This document shows positions 1 to 9,493 of a DNA stretch of 53,849 nt, piece by piece. Location of the stretch: positions 1-53,849 of the forward strand of contig JACQTK010000026.1 in the NCBI GenBank assembly GCA_016210845.1. The letters are read 5' to 3'. Within the stretch, counting starts at the first letter, position 1. Each line of letters opens with the position of its first letter. This DNA comes from Acidobacteriota bacterium. GTDB lineage: Bacteria; Acidobacteriota; Vicinamibacteria; Vicinamibacterales; UBA2999. The notes beneath the pieces are model-generated. The model worked only from the letters and a program-made list of their open reading frames with translations. It was not told the origin of the DNA and searched no databases. The position numbers were made by a program, and so were the translations under genes.

Positions 1-2358
1 GTCCGCTACGCGCTGCGCGCCCTGCGCCGCGCGCCCGCCTTCACGCTTGTGGCGGTTCTCGTGCTCGCCCTCGGCACTGGCGCCAATACGTCGATCTTCG
101 CTTTCCTCGACGAGCTGCTCCTCCGCCCCGCGCCGGTCTTCGAGCCCGATCGGCTGGTCCTTGTGCGACGAGCGGACGGCGCCCTGCTTTCCTACGGCAC
201 CTACCGCGATCTTCAGGTCGAGACGCGCGTGCTCGACGGGATGGCCGCCGCCCTCCCCTTCGAGGCCGATCTCGCCAGCGGCGGACGCGCCGAGTTCATC
301 GTCGCCGAGGCAGTGTCAGGCACCTACGGCCCGGTGCTGGGTGTACGTGCCGCGCTCGGCCGGTGGTTCGATCGGGAGGACGAGCCCGCGGCTGTGATCA
401 GTCAGAGCGTGTGGGAGAGCTGGTTCAATCGCGACCCGGGCGTCATCGGGCGCGTGGTGCAGTCGCAGTCGCAGTCCTACACGATCGTCGGCGTCGCACC
501 CCCTGAGTTCACGGGCCGTATGGCACCGATGCGTACGGACCTGTGGATTCCCTTCCAGGCCTGGTCGCGCCAGCGTCCACCGGGTGGCCAGGATCTGAGC
601 GTCATGGTATTGGGCCGGCTGGGGGCCGATCGCTCGGCATCACAGGCGGCCATGGAGCTCAACGCCGTCGACACACGGCTCCAACGGAACGTTCCCGCGT
701 CGAGGAATGCACCGTCTCCCATCACGGTCGAGCATGTCCGCGGCGCGGCGCAGGGGAACATCCGCCAGCCGTCGCGCGCCCTGATCGCACTCCTCACGAT
801 CGTGGCCGGCCTCGTGCTCGCCATTGCCTGCGTGAACGTCGGCAGCCTGCTCCTGGTGCGCGGGTCCGGGCGCCACGGGGATTTCGCGGTGCGCAGCGCG
901 CTGGGAGCGTCCCGCGGCCGTCTGTTTCGACAGGTCCTGACGGAGACGTTCCTCGTCGTGCTATTGGGCAGCGGAAGCGGGCTCCTGGCCGCCTGGGGCA
1001 CGAACCACCTGCTGGTGGCGCTCCTGCCCACCCTTCCCTTTGCGTGGCCGCTGCAGTTCGACGCCGCGATTCGCCCGCGAACGCTGGGATTCGCCGCGCT
1101 GGTCGCGGGTGCCACCACGCTGGTGTGCGGCCTCGTGCCCGCATGGCGAATCTCCGGCGCCAGCCGTCTCTGGGCGTTGAAAGGCCAGATCCAGTCGCGT
1201 GGCCACGTGCGAGGGCGGACCGTGGCCACGGTCGGCCAGGTCGCCGCCTCGTTAATGCTCCTCCTGACGGCGGGCACCGTGCTGCAAGGCCTCTGGCGGC
1301 TTCAGGCGGTCGATCCGGGATTCGCCGTGGAGAGCCGTCTGTATGCCAGTCTCTTCGTTCCAGCCGACCCATCGTCTTCCGCAGACGCCAGCCGACAGGT
1401 GTACGTTCAGGCGCTGGAGCGCGTTCGCGCCCTGCCGAACATCCAACAGGCGTCGCTGACTCACCTGCTGCCTCTCTCGCCCGCGGGATCCGAATGCGTG
1501 CGGCGCCCTGGCGGCGAGACGATCCAGGCGACGACGTCGACGATCGACACAGGGTTCCTGTCGACGATGGGGATCAGGCTTGCCGGCGGGCGAAACTTCG
1601 ATACAGCGGACTCGACGGGCCCGCCGGTCGTGATCGTCAACGAGGCGCTCGCCAGGCGTGTGTGGCCCGGCGCCAGCGCGCCCGGAGAGCGGATCGAGAT
1701 CGGGTGCGACACGGGGCTGACCGCGGAGGTCGTGGGCGTGGCTCGCGATTCCGCGATTCGCTCACTGGCTGACGCGCCGCAGCCGCACATCTATCGTGCC
1801 TTTTCACAGCACCATGCTGGACTCGCCACGATCGTCATGGAGACACGGGTCCCGCCGGCGTTGCTGGTCACTCCCGTGCGACAGGCCCTGCAGGAGTTCG
1901 GGGAGCGGCTGCGGGTCTACGACGTCGAACTGCTCGGCGATCATGTCGAGCGCTCGTATTGGGCAGTCCGGTGGCAGTTGCGAATCCTCGCCCTTTTCGG
2001 CCTGCTCGCGCTCGCGTTGGCGGCGATGGGGTTGTACGGCGTGATCGCGTATCGGGTGGCGCTGCGAACCCGCGACATCGGCGTCCGCCTCGCGCTCGGA
2101 GCGACGCCGTTGGGAATGCTGACTGCGGTGCTTCGGCAGGGTCTCGTCTTGGCCGTGCTCGGGATAGCGATCGGATCCGTACTTGGAGCGGGCCTGTCCG
2201 CGCTGCTCGCGCGGATCGAGAGCGGCCTCGAGCCCACGAGCCCGTCTACGTATCTGGCGACGGGGCTCATCTGGATCGCCGTCACGCTGCTGGCCTGCTT
2301 CATCCCCGCGCGCCGTGCGGCGAGCGTCGATCCGGTGGCGACGCTCAGAGCGGAGTAG
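1..2358 (+). CDS. ADOP/MacB-like FtsX-domain permease (5' end cut by window)
   Basis: The reading frame is open from base 1 (VRYALRALRRAPAF), so the true start lies upstream and the track's GTG at 49 is internal. The N-terminal helix with 'LALGTGANTSIFAFLDELLL' is followed by a periplasmic MacB_PCD-like domain, an FtsX core near residues 260-380, a second periplasmic domain and a C-terminal FtsX core ending 'PARRAASVDPVATLRAE'. This duplicated layout of about 800 residues is that of the acidobacterial duplicated orphan permeases. No ATPase is adjacent to this copy. It is the only undamaged ADOP gene in the window. Substrate is unknown; relatives act in lipoprotein, macrolide or peptide export. 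Confidence 0.88.
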   Translation, partial: VRYALRALRRAPAFTLVAVLVLALGTGANTSIFAFLDELLLRPAPVFEPDRLVLVRRADGALLSYGTYRDLQVETRVLDGMAAALPFEADLASGGRAEFIVAEAVSGTYGPVLGVRAALGRWFDREDEPAAVISQSVWESWFNRDPGVIGRVVQSQSQSYTIVGVAPPEFTGRMAPMRTDLWIPFQAWSRQRPPGGQDLSVMVLGRLGADRSASQAAMELNAVDTRLQRNVPASRNAPSPITVEHVRGAAQGNIRQPSRALIALLTIVAGLVLAIACVNVGSLLLVRGSGRHGDFAVRSALGASRGRLFRQVLTETFLVVLLGSGSGLLAAWGTNHLLVALLPTLPFAWPLQFDAAIRPRTLGFAALVAGATTLVCGLVPAWRISGASRLWALKGQIQSRGHVRGRTVATVGQVAASLMLLLTAGTVLQGLWRLQAVDPGFAVESRLYASLFVPADPSSSADASRQVYVQALERVRALPNIQQASLTHLLPLSPAGSECVRRPGGETIQATTSTIDTGFLSTMGIRLAGGRNFDTADSTGPPVVIVNEALARRVWPGASAPGERIEIGCDTGLTAEVVGVARDSAIRSLADAPQPHIYRAFSQHHAGLATIVMETRVPPALLVTPVRQALQEFGERLRVYDVELLGDHVERSYWAVRWQLRILALFGLLALALAAMGLYGVIAYRVALRTRDIGVRLALGATPLGMLTAVLRQGLVLAVLGIAIGSVLGAGLSALLARIESGLEPTSPSTYLATGLIWIAVTLLACFIPARRAASVDPVATLRAE

Positions 2359-2405
2359 GGCTGCACGCGCCCGGGCGTTCACCGCCGGCCGTTCATACTG
2401 GCGTC

Positions 2406-2600
2406 ATGGACGCCACGCCGGCGCTCGTCGGTCCACCATCATCGACATCGACGGCGTGTCGATTCCCGTGGCCTCGCTGGCCGACATTATCCGCAGCAAG
2501 AGGGCCGCGGGACCTCGCCGTGCTGAACGTTTTGGAGAAAGCGCTTGAAGAAGCCACGCAGCCGACGGGCCGTGCTCGCCGCCGTCGCTCGAGAAAATGA
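2406..2600 (+). pseudogene. Remnant of a nucleotidyltransferase-like gene, C-terminal part
   Basis: One frame reads 'IDIDGVSIPVASLADIIRSK' and another continues 'RDLAVLNVLEKALEEA'. Together these are the C-terminal end of small nucleotidyltransferase-fold proteins found in toxin-antitoxin-like pairs. The frame breaks near 2510 at 'ggccgcggga', where the family normally has the residues GRP before RDL. A short deletion between direct repeats would explain this. The catalytic N-terminal half is absent. A second, shorter remnant with the same ending lies at 3417-3480. Confidence 0.6.
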
Positions 2601-2703
2601 ACGCGGGCTCCGCGATCTGATTCGCCGGTGGCAGGCCATGCCGCCCGAACGGCGGACGAATTTTCTGCGGAAGCGCCTCGGGCCGGGCAAGAGCGCCTTG
2701 TAG
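2545..2703 (+). CDS. Small basic hypothetical protein
   Basis: This 52-residue frame starts at TTG and is too short for the ORF track's rules. It ends 'RTNFLRKRLGPGKSAL' and is rich in Arg and Lys. A similar small protein ending in R-x-N-F-L-R-K-R is, to my recollection, a frequent neighbour of the nucleotidyltransferase-like genes whose remnant overlaps it here. I cannot give a function. It may be a leftover of the same broken module. Confidence 0.4.
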   Translation: MKKPRSRRAVLAAVARENERGLRDLIRRWQAMPPERRTNFLRKRLGPGKSAL

Positions 2704-2746
2704 TCGACGCCTTGGCGCCCTCGTCGGCTGTGGTATGGTGATTGGT

Positions 2747-3028
2747 ATGGCCACGACGAAGGTCACCATCACCCTCGACGACCATCAGCTCGACGACATC
2801 CGCGAGCTCGTTGCGGCGGGAAAAGCGCCCACTGTCTCGGCCTTCGTGAAACACGCTGTCGGCATCGCGCTCCATGACGCCGCCGGGTGGAGAGACATGC
2901 TCCAGACTGCACTGGCTGAGACAGGCGGTCCGCTGACGGAGAAGGAACGCCGCTGGGCCGACACCGTACTGGCCGCCCCAAGACGGCGACGGCGTAAGCC
3001 ACGCGCGCGGCGCAGGACGGCGGCGTGA
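2747..3028 (+). CDS. Ribbon-helix-helix-like antitoxin of a PIN toxin pair
   Basis: The 93-residue product begins 'MATTKVTITLDDHQLDDIRE', an N-terminal beta strand and helix typical of CopG/RHH-type antitoxins. A helical middle and a very basic Arg/Lys tail follow. I chose ATG 2747 over the track's ATG 2735 because the family starts immediately before the T-x-K-V-T-I strand. It overlaps the next gene by 4 bp (GTGA), the usual coupled antitoxin-toxin arrangement. Expected role: bind and neutralise the PIN toxin and repress the pair. Confidence 0.7.
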   Translation: MATTKVTITLDDHQLDDIRELVAAGKAPTVSAFVKHAVGIALHDAAGWRDMLQTALAETGGPLTEKERRWADTVLAAPRRRRRKPRARRRTAA

Positions 3029-3402
3029 GTGGCATGGTCTTCGACGCCGGGGGCCTGATCGCCCTCGAACGGAACGATCGCCGGGTCCTGGCACTCGTCG
3101 CCCGGGCGCACGAGCGCGGCCTGCGCGTCACGGTGCCAGCGACGGCGCTGGCGCAGGTCATCCGGAACCCGGCCCGGCAGGCACGCCTCACCCGGCTGAT
3201 TCGCCAGCCTGGGACGGACCTCGTCGCCCTGGATGGCCCCGATGCCACGAGGACCGGCCTCCTCCTCGCGGTCAGCCGGACCACCGACATCGTGGACGCG
3301 CATGTTGTCGTCTGCGCGCGAAGAGCTGGGCAGACCGTGGTCACGAGCGACGCGGCGGATCTCAGGCGGATCGATCCCGACCTGCCCCTCCTGAGCGTCT
3401 GA
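3025..3402 (+). CDS. PIN-domain toxin, VapC-like
   Basis: The 125-residue protein has the PIN-fold acidic residues in order: 'VFDAGGLIALE' near the N-terminus, 'TTDIVDAHVVVCAR' near residue 90, then 'VVTSDAADL'. VapC-type PIN proteins are Mg-dependent RNases, often cleaving tRNA or rRNA. It starts at GTG 3025 inside the stop of the antitoxin gene. The family fit is good; the RNA target cannot be read from the sequence. The pair sits between two nucleotidyltransferase remnants, suggesting one small module landed in or replaced another. Confidence 0.75.
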   Translation: MSGMVFDAGGLIALERNDRRVLALVARAHERGLRVTVPATALAQVIRNPARQARLTRLIRQPGTDLVALDGPDATRTGLLLAVSRTTDIVDAHVVVCARRAGQTVVTSDAADLRRIDPDLPLLSV

Positions 3403-3416
3403 AGAGCGGCGCCTGC

Positions 3417-3480
3417 CGGCCGCGGGACCTGACGGTGTTGCACGTTCTGGAGAAGGCGCTCGAAGAGGCGACGACCGTTC
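3417..3480 (+). pseudogene. Second nucleotidyltransferase tail remnant
   Basis: The bases encode 'RPRDLTVLHVLEKALEEA', nearly the same peptide as the remnant at about 2515-2560 (RDLAVLNVLEKALEEA). Nothing upstream of it in frame belongs to the family, because the PIN toxin gene ends 14 bp before. The two remnants therefore flank the toxin-antitoxin pair. Confidence 0.55.
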
Positions 3481-3507
3481 CGGGTGGAGCGCAGCGGCGG
3501 CCTGAGC

Positions 3508-3544
3508 GTCCGCCAGCGGAACGACCAGTCCCACAAACGGATAG
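3508..3544. promoter_or_regulatory. 37-bp palindromic element, copy 1, upstream of an ADOP gene
   Basis: The block contains 'GTCCCACAAACGGATAG' and is about 105 bp upstream of the next permease start. A 37-nt block at 18102-18138 matches it at roughly four of five positions with no gaps. In that copy the arms pair as GTCCGCTT/AAGCGGAC outside GGGACG/CGTCCC. It could be an operator for a PadR or similar regulator, or a small repeat. Confidence 0.45.
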
Positions 3545-3648
3545 TCCTCCGAAAAAGCATTACATTTTGGGCCGGAAATGGGCCGCCACGCGGGCACGCG
3601 CCTTGATTCACGCGCCCGCGTACACTCTCAGGCTTGGAGCAGCCCGCG

Positions 3649-6121
3649 ATGCCTGGAACCCTCTGGCAGGACGTTCGCCACGGCGCCCGGATGCTGATGA
3701 AGAATCCGGGCTTCTCGCTCATCGCCGTCGTGTCGATTGCTCTCGGCGTCGGCGCGAACGTCGGGATGTTCAGTGTCGCCGACGGTCTCGTGCTGCGCCC
3801 GCTGCCGGTGCCTCGTCCCGGCGATGTGGTCACGATTAGCGCCATCACGCCGGGCATCGGATTCCGCAATTTCCGGCTGTCGTACCCCGACTACGTCGAC
3901 CTACGCGATCAGTCGCGAAGCTTCGACGGGGTGGTGGCGTACAGGTTCGTGACGACGGGCGTCGTGGACCGGTCGGGCGAACTGGCACAGCGCAAGGTCG
4001 GTATGGCGGTCAGCAGCAATCTCTTCGACGCCATGGGGGTCTCGCCCGCGCTCGGGCGGGCGTTTCGTGCGGATGAAGACGAAGTGGTCGGGCGCGACCT
4101 GGTTGTGATTCTTGACCACGGTGAGTGGACGCAGCAGTTTGGCGGCGACCCCGGGATCGTCGGTCGCGACATCAGCATCGGCAGAAAAGTCTTCACCGTG
4201 ATCGGGGTCGCCTCGGCCGCCTTCACGGGCATCGCCGCAGACGTTCACCCCGCCTTCTACATCCCACTCGCCGCATGGTCGTCCGTTCAGAACGGCGTGC
4301 CGCCCGATGAACGCGCGCGGCGGGATCTCCGTGGGCTGGTCGTGAAGGGCCGCCTGAAATCCGGCGTCACGATCGCACAAGCGAGAGCGGACGTGGCGCA
4401 GATCGGGTCGAGCCTGGAAGAGGCCTATCCGGCGACCAATCGAAACCGGGGCTTTGCGGTTCGAACCGAGTTTGGAGCACGCACCGCGCAAGGCCCGGGC
4501 GCCGACAATGCGCCGATCGTGGCGGCGCTGATGACGTTCGCGCTCGTGGTGCTCCTCGTGGCGTGCGCCAACGTGGCCGGACTGCTCACCAGCCGCGCGC
4601 CGGTGCGGGCACGCGAGATCGCACTCCGTCTGGCCATTGGCGCCGGAAGGGGGCGCTTGGTTCGACAGCTCGTCACCGAGAGCCTGATGCTCGCTGCGAT
4701 CGGAGGCGCGGCGGGCCTCGCCCTCGGATACGGCGCCATTGCCCTCTTTCAGCAGCTCGAGTTTCCGACGGATGTCCCGTTGAAGCTCACGTTCGAGTTG
4801 GACCGCCGCGCGTTTTGGGTTGGTGTGGCGGCGGCCGCCGCGAGCGCAATCCTGTCGAGCCTGGTTCCCGCGTGGCAGGCGGCACGCACGGACCTCGTGA
4901 GTTCCCTGAAGGACCCTGCCGCGACAGCACCACGTCACGCGCGACTCTGGGGACGAAGCGCGCTCGTCTGCGGGCAGGTGGCCCTGTCGCTCGTGCTGCT
5001 GACCGCTTCCGTCTCCTTGTATCGCGCGTTCCAGGCTGAACTGGGCCAGGGGCCGGGCTATCGCACGGATGGGATCCTGATGATGGCGTTCGACGCCGAC
5101 CTGGCCAGGTACGACGAGACCCGAGCCCGCCAGTTCTACCGCCTGCTCAAGGAAAGGACGCTCACCTTGCCGGGCGTGAGGTCGGTCACGGTGACGTCCT
5201 CCGTACCAATGAAGACGGACACCGTCGAGTTTGCGCGAGTGGCCCCCGAGAGGTTCGAGCTTCCCCCGGGAACCGGGAACGTGAGCGTGCTGTCGGCGCG
5301 TGTCGACGAGGACTACTTCGACACGATGGACATTCCGCTTATTCGCGGCCGTGCGTTCAGTCCCACGGACACGGCCGAGACACCCCGCGTGGTCGTGGTG
5401 AACGAGACGTTCGCCGCGCGGTACTGGCCAGCTCAGGACGCCATCGGCAAGCACGTCAGGCTGGACGATCAGGGTCGCGCGCTCGCCGAGGTCGTCGGCA
5501 TTGCCGCCGATGCCAAGTACACCTGGATCGGAGAGGGGCCGTCCGAGTTCATCTATCTCCCGCGGACCCAGGCCTTCGCGGCCGAGAGCACGCTGCTCGT
5601 CCAATCGGAAAGGGAGCCGGCGTCGCTGGCGGGTCCCCTGCGGGACGTGGTGCGTGCGATCGATCCGAACATGCCGGTCTTCGGTGTCCGCACGATGGAG
5701 GATTTCTACTTCACGCGCGCGGTGCATACCACGAACCTGATCGTCGGCAGCGTCAGCGGCATGGGTTCGATGGGCTGATCCTGGCAATGATCGGCCTGTA
5801 TGGGCTCGTGGCGTACGCGACGGGGCGGCGCACGCGCGAGATCGGGATCCGCATCGCGGTGGGCGCCGCTCCCAGGTCGGTGCTGGCAATGGTCATCCGC
5901 AGGGGCTCGTCCTGCTCGCGTCGGGCGTCGCCGCGGGCATCGCCGCGAGCACCGGAGCGGGGCGTCTCCTGCAGGCGGCGTTCCCGATTGCGGGCAGGAT
6001 CGATTTCAGCACCTACGGAGTTGTCATCGCCATGATCATCGCCGTCACAATGACGGCCGTCTATGTTCCGGCCAGACGCGCCGCGCGGGTCAACCCGATC
6101 GCCGCCCTCAGAACCGAATAG
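3649..6121 (+). pseudogene. ADOP permease with two frameshifts
   Basis: The start is ATG 3649 (MPGTLWQDVRHG), with GGAG about 10 nt upstream; the track's TTG 3634 is less likely. The protein follows the ADOP layout (N-terminal 'SIALGVGANVGMFSVADGLV', two periplasmic domains, two FtsX cores). Near 5775 the frame ends in TGA, but shifting by one base restores 'ILAMIGLYGLVAYATGRRTR'. A second one-base loss near 5905 must be undone to read on to 'PARRAARVNPIAALRTE' and the stop at 6119-6121. Both losses are in G runs. Without the last FtsX core the product should not work. It precedes the ATPase gene directly, so the two probably formed one transporter. Confidence 0.8.
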
Positions 6122-6129
6122 GAGTCGTG

Positions 6130-6870
6130 ATGCTCTTCAAGCGCTCGTCGTCGCTGTCCGCCGTGCCCGACCTCGCCGCGCTGCCGGCCAACGCGCCGCT
6201 CGTCTCCACGCGCGGCATCGAAAAATCATATCCCGTCGGCCCGGGGCAGACCTACGTCCTGCGCCGCATCACGCTCGACATCAAGCCAGGCGAGTTCGTG
6301 TCGATCATGGGGCCCTCGGGCGCGGGCAAATCTACACTGCTCCACATTCTCGGGATGCACGACGGCGCCTGGAGCGGCGAGTACTACTTCATGGACCAGC
6401 CCATTCACGCGCTCGCGCCGAAGCAGCGCGCCGCGGTCCAGAAGCGCAACATCGGCTTCGTGTTCCAGAGCTACCACCTGCTCGACGACCTCACCGTCTA
6501 CGAGAACATCGAGCTGCCGCTCTCCTACCGCGACGTCCGCAAGTCCGAGCGCCAGAGCATCGTCGCCGACGTGCTCGATCGCTTCGGCATCGTCGCGAAG
6601 AAGGACCTCTACCCCTCGCAGCTCTCGGGAGGCCAGCAGCAGCTCGTCGGGGTCGCGCGCGCCATCGTCGCCAATCCGGCCGTGATCCTAGCCGACGAGC
6701 CCACCGGCAACCTGCACTCCGACCAGGGCCGCGAAATCATGGAGCTGTTCAAGGCGCTCAACGAGCAGGGGACGACGATCCTGCAGGTGACGCATTCGGA
6801 GACCAACGCCGCCTATGGCCGCCGCATCATCAAGCTGCGCGACGGCTTCATGGAGCGGGAGACACCATGA
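6130..6870 (+). CDS. ABC transporter ATP-binding protein, MacB/LolD type
   Basis: This 246-residue ATPase has Walker A 'GPSGAGKST', the Q-loop at 'VFQSYHLL', signature 'LSGGQQQ', Walker B '[10 protein letters not shown]' and the switch His in 'VTHSE'. It belongs to the MacB/LolD branch that powers FtsX-fold permeases. The start is ATG 6130, with GGAG at 6121-6124 overlapping the stop of the broken permease before it. It overlaps the next permease by 4 bp (ATGA). This is the only ATPase in the ADOP array and it is intact, though the permeases on both sides are damaged. One oddity is the signature's LSGGQQQ rather than LSGGQQQR. Confidence 0.88.
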   Translation: MLFKRSSSLSAVPDLAALPANAPLVSTRGIEKSYPVGPGQTYVLRRITLDIKPGEFVSIMGPSGAGKSTLLHILGMHDGAWSGEYYFMDQPIHALAPKQRAAVQKRNIGFVFQSYHLLDDLTVYENIELPLSYRDVRKSERQSIVADVLDRFGIVAKKDLYPSQLSGGQQQLVGVARAIVANPAVILADEPTGNLHSDQGREIMELFKALNEQGTTILQVTHSETNAAYGRRIIKLRDGFMERETP

Positions 6871-9486
6871 CCGCCCTGGGGCCGGACATCAGGCTGGCGG
6901 CTCGGATGCTCTTCAAGTATCCGGGCCTGACGCTCGTCAGCAGCCTGAGCATGGCCGTCGCCATCGCGGTCAGCGTCGGTTTCTTCGTCTTCTTCTACTC
7001 GTTCATCTACGCAACGCTGCCGCTCGATGAAGGCGACCGGATCGTCGGCATCGTGAACTGGGATGCCGCCGCGAACACCCAGGAACCCCGGTCGCTCCAC
7101 GACTTCCTCACCTGGCGCGAAGAGCTCGAGTCGTTCGAGAGTGTCGGCGCGTATCGGCCGATTCGGCGCAACCTGTTCTCCATCGGCGGCCCGGCACAGT
7201 CCCTCCCTGGGGCCGAGATCACGGCGGGCGGGCTGCGGCTCGCGCGGGTGCCTCCCCTGCACGGCCGGCTTCTCTTGGACGAGGACGAGCGCGCGGGCGC
7301 CCTTGAGGTCGTCGTGATCGGCTACGACGTCTGGCAAGGCCAGTTCGCGTCTGACCCTTCCGCAGTCGGACGGACGATCCGGCTCGGCACCGTGCCCCAC
7401 GTGGTCGTCGGCGTCATGCCGGAGGGCTTTGGCTTCCCGGTGAGCCAGCGGTTCTGGGTCCCGTTGCGCGCCGACGCGGCGAGCTTCGAACGCCGCCAGG
7501 GACCCGCCCTCGAGGTGTTCGGCCGCCTCGCGCCAGGCGCAACCGAGGACAGCGCGCAAGCGGAGTTGACGACGATTGGCCGTCGGACCGCTGCCGCCTT
7601 CCCGCAGACCCACGGGCAGCTCAGGCCGCGGATTGTGCCCTACACCGGGCTCTGGACCGCTATGCGGCCCGGAACGCGAATTTTGTTCTCGTTGTGCCCT
7701 CCGCATAGCGGTCCTAGCCGCGCGAAGCGCGGCAGAACAATACTGGCAACCAGCCAAGGGGCTCCGGGGATATCAAGGGGCGGAGCCCCTTGGTTGGTTC
7801 AACGAGGTGGACCTCTGGTATGTGCACGTCTTCCAGGCGCTCGTGACGTCGCTGCTCATCGTCGTCGCGGTCAACGTCGCCAGCCTGGTGTACGCGCGAA
7901 CGGCAACGCGGCACGGCGAAATTGCCGTGCGCAGCGCGCTCGGCGCGAGCCGCCGCCGGATCGTGGCGCAGCTCTTCGTCGAGGCCTTCGTGCTCTCCGC
8001 GCTGGCCGCGGGTCTGGGATTGCTGTTCACCGAGGCCGCTCTGTCGTACGTGAGTCGCGTGATCGGGCTATTGGGCGACGTGCCCTTCTGGCTCGATTTC
8101 GATCTCTCCTGGAACCTGGCGCTCTACATCACGGGACTCGCCGTCCTTGGCGCCGTCATCGTGGGGGTCCTGCCCGCGATGCAGGCGACGGGATGCCGAG
8201 TGCAGGCCAGGCTTCGCGACCTTGGCGGCGGCACCGGCATGCAGCTCGGACGCACGTGGACGGCGCTCATCGTGGCGCAGGTTGCCTTTGCCGTTGCTGC
8301 CCTGCCGGTGGCAGTGTCCTCCGGATGGCAGCTGATTCAGCTCGGAACAGCGGAGCACCCATTTGCGGCCGACGAGTTTCTGACCGCGCGGCTCGTGATG
8401 GACCAGGAGACTCCGTCGAGCGCGCGGGCCGAGGCCTATCGCCGCGAGTTCGCCGCCCGCTACGGGGCTCGCCTCGTCGAGCTGACGGATCGTCTCGAGG
8501 CGGACCCTCGCGTCGCTGGCGTGACGTTCACGTCCCACTTTCCCACTGACGAGGCGCCTGCAGTGATCGACGTGGATGGGGTGCGGACGGAATCACGATC
8601 CGGTCATGACATTCGCGTCGGTCGCGTCGATCTGAACTTCTTCGAGACGTTCGACGTCCCTCTTGTGGCGGGCCGGAGTTTCGGATCCGGCGACCAGGAC
8701 GACGGGGCAACTTCAGTCGTCGTCAATCAGGCGTTCGTCCAGACCGTGCTCGGCGGTGTGAATCCGCTCGGTCGCCGCGTACGCTACGTGCGCTATAGGC
8801 GCGAGACCGGCGATGCGGAGTTCGACCTGGATATGGAGCGCTGGTACGAGATCGTCGGCGTCGTCGGCAATTTTCCGGCACGACATGTCGAGCCGCTCCA
8901 GGTGGAGGCGAAGCTGTACCACGCCATCGCGGCCGATCGCCTGTACCCCGCGCGTCTTTCGATGCGTATCAGGGGCGCGGACGCGACGACCTTCGCCGGG
9001 CGCCTGTACGAAATGACCACCACCTTGGATCCGGCGCTCCTGCTCCAGGAGGTCCAGTCCCTTGGCGACGTCTACGACGAAGAGCAGAGCGCGATGCGCA
9101 GGGGTGCCTTGCTCATCAGTATGGTGATGGGAAGCGTCCTTCTCCTCTCCACGGCCGGCCTCTACACGCTCATGGCGTTCACGGTCGTCCAGCGCCGGCG
9201 GGAGATTGGCATTCGGCTCGCCCTTGGCGCCGACGCCGCGCGCATTCTGGGAGGCGTCTTCTCGCGAGCGCTTCGGCAGCTTGCCGTGGGGATCGCGATC
9301 GGCGTCGCCATCGCCGCGGGGCTCAGCAGGCTCAGCGGGGGAGCTCTCCTCTTCGGAGGCCGCGCGGCAGTGCTCCTCCCCGTCGCTGCGGCGCTGATGC
9401 TCGCCGTAGGCCTGCTGGCGGCGATCGGCCCCGCGCGGCGTGGACTCAGGATCGAGCCGAGCGAGGCGCTGAAGGCGGAGGGGTAA
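6867..9486 (+). pseudogene. ADOP permease split by a palindrome-rich insertion
   Basis: The frame from ATG 6867 encodes the ADOP N-terminus ([20 protein letters not shown]) and first periplasmic domain up to 'IVPYTGLWT' near 7655. Coding resumes in a different frame at 'FNEVDLWYVHVFQALVTSLL' near 7800 and runs through both FtsX cores to 'PARRGLRIEPSEALKAEG'. The intervening ~145 bp is not family sequence and is made of nested inverted repeats (see 7654-7799). The inserted length is 1 mod 3, so the frame is lost. The start overlaps the ATPase stop by ATGA. This is a gene interrupted by a small element, not two genes. Confidence 0.8.
7654..7799. mobile_element. Small palindromic insertion element inside an ADOP gene
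   Basis: Four inverted repeats lie in about 146 bp. GGACCGCTATGCGG (7654-7667) pairs with CCGCATAGCGGTCC (7701-7714). GCCGCGC-GAA-GCGCGGC is a perfect hairpin at 7717-7733. TTGTTCT (7683-7689) pairs with AGAACAA (7734-7740). A 19-bp stem with one G-T pair, containing CCAAGGGGCTCCG/CGGAGCCCCTTGG, spans 7748-7766 and 7781-7799. It has no coding capacity. It is best read as a MITE- or REP-like non-autonomous element, or a mobile structured RNA. Exact ends and any target duplication are unclear. Confidence 0.65.
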
Positions 9487-9493
9487 CGTCACC

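Noticed and set aside
6063-8549. 828-codon frame given as one protein by the track
   Set aside because: The first ~268 codons are the wrong frame of the ATPase gene and the end is out of frame after the palindromic insertion. Only 6867 to about 7655 is real coding sequence.
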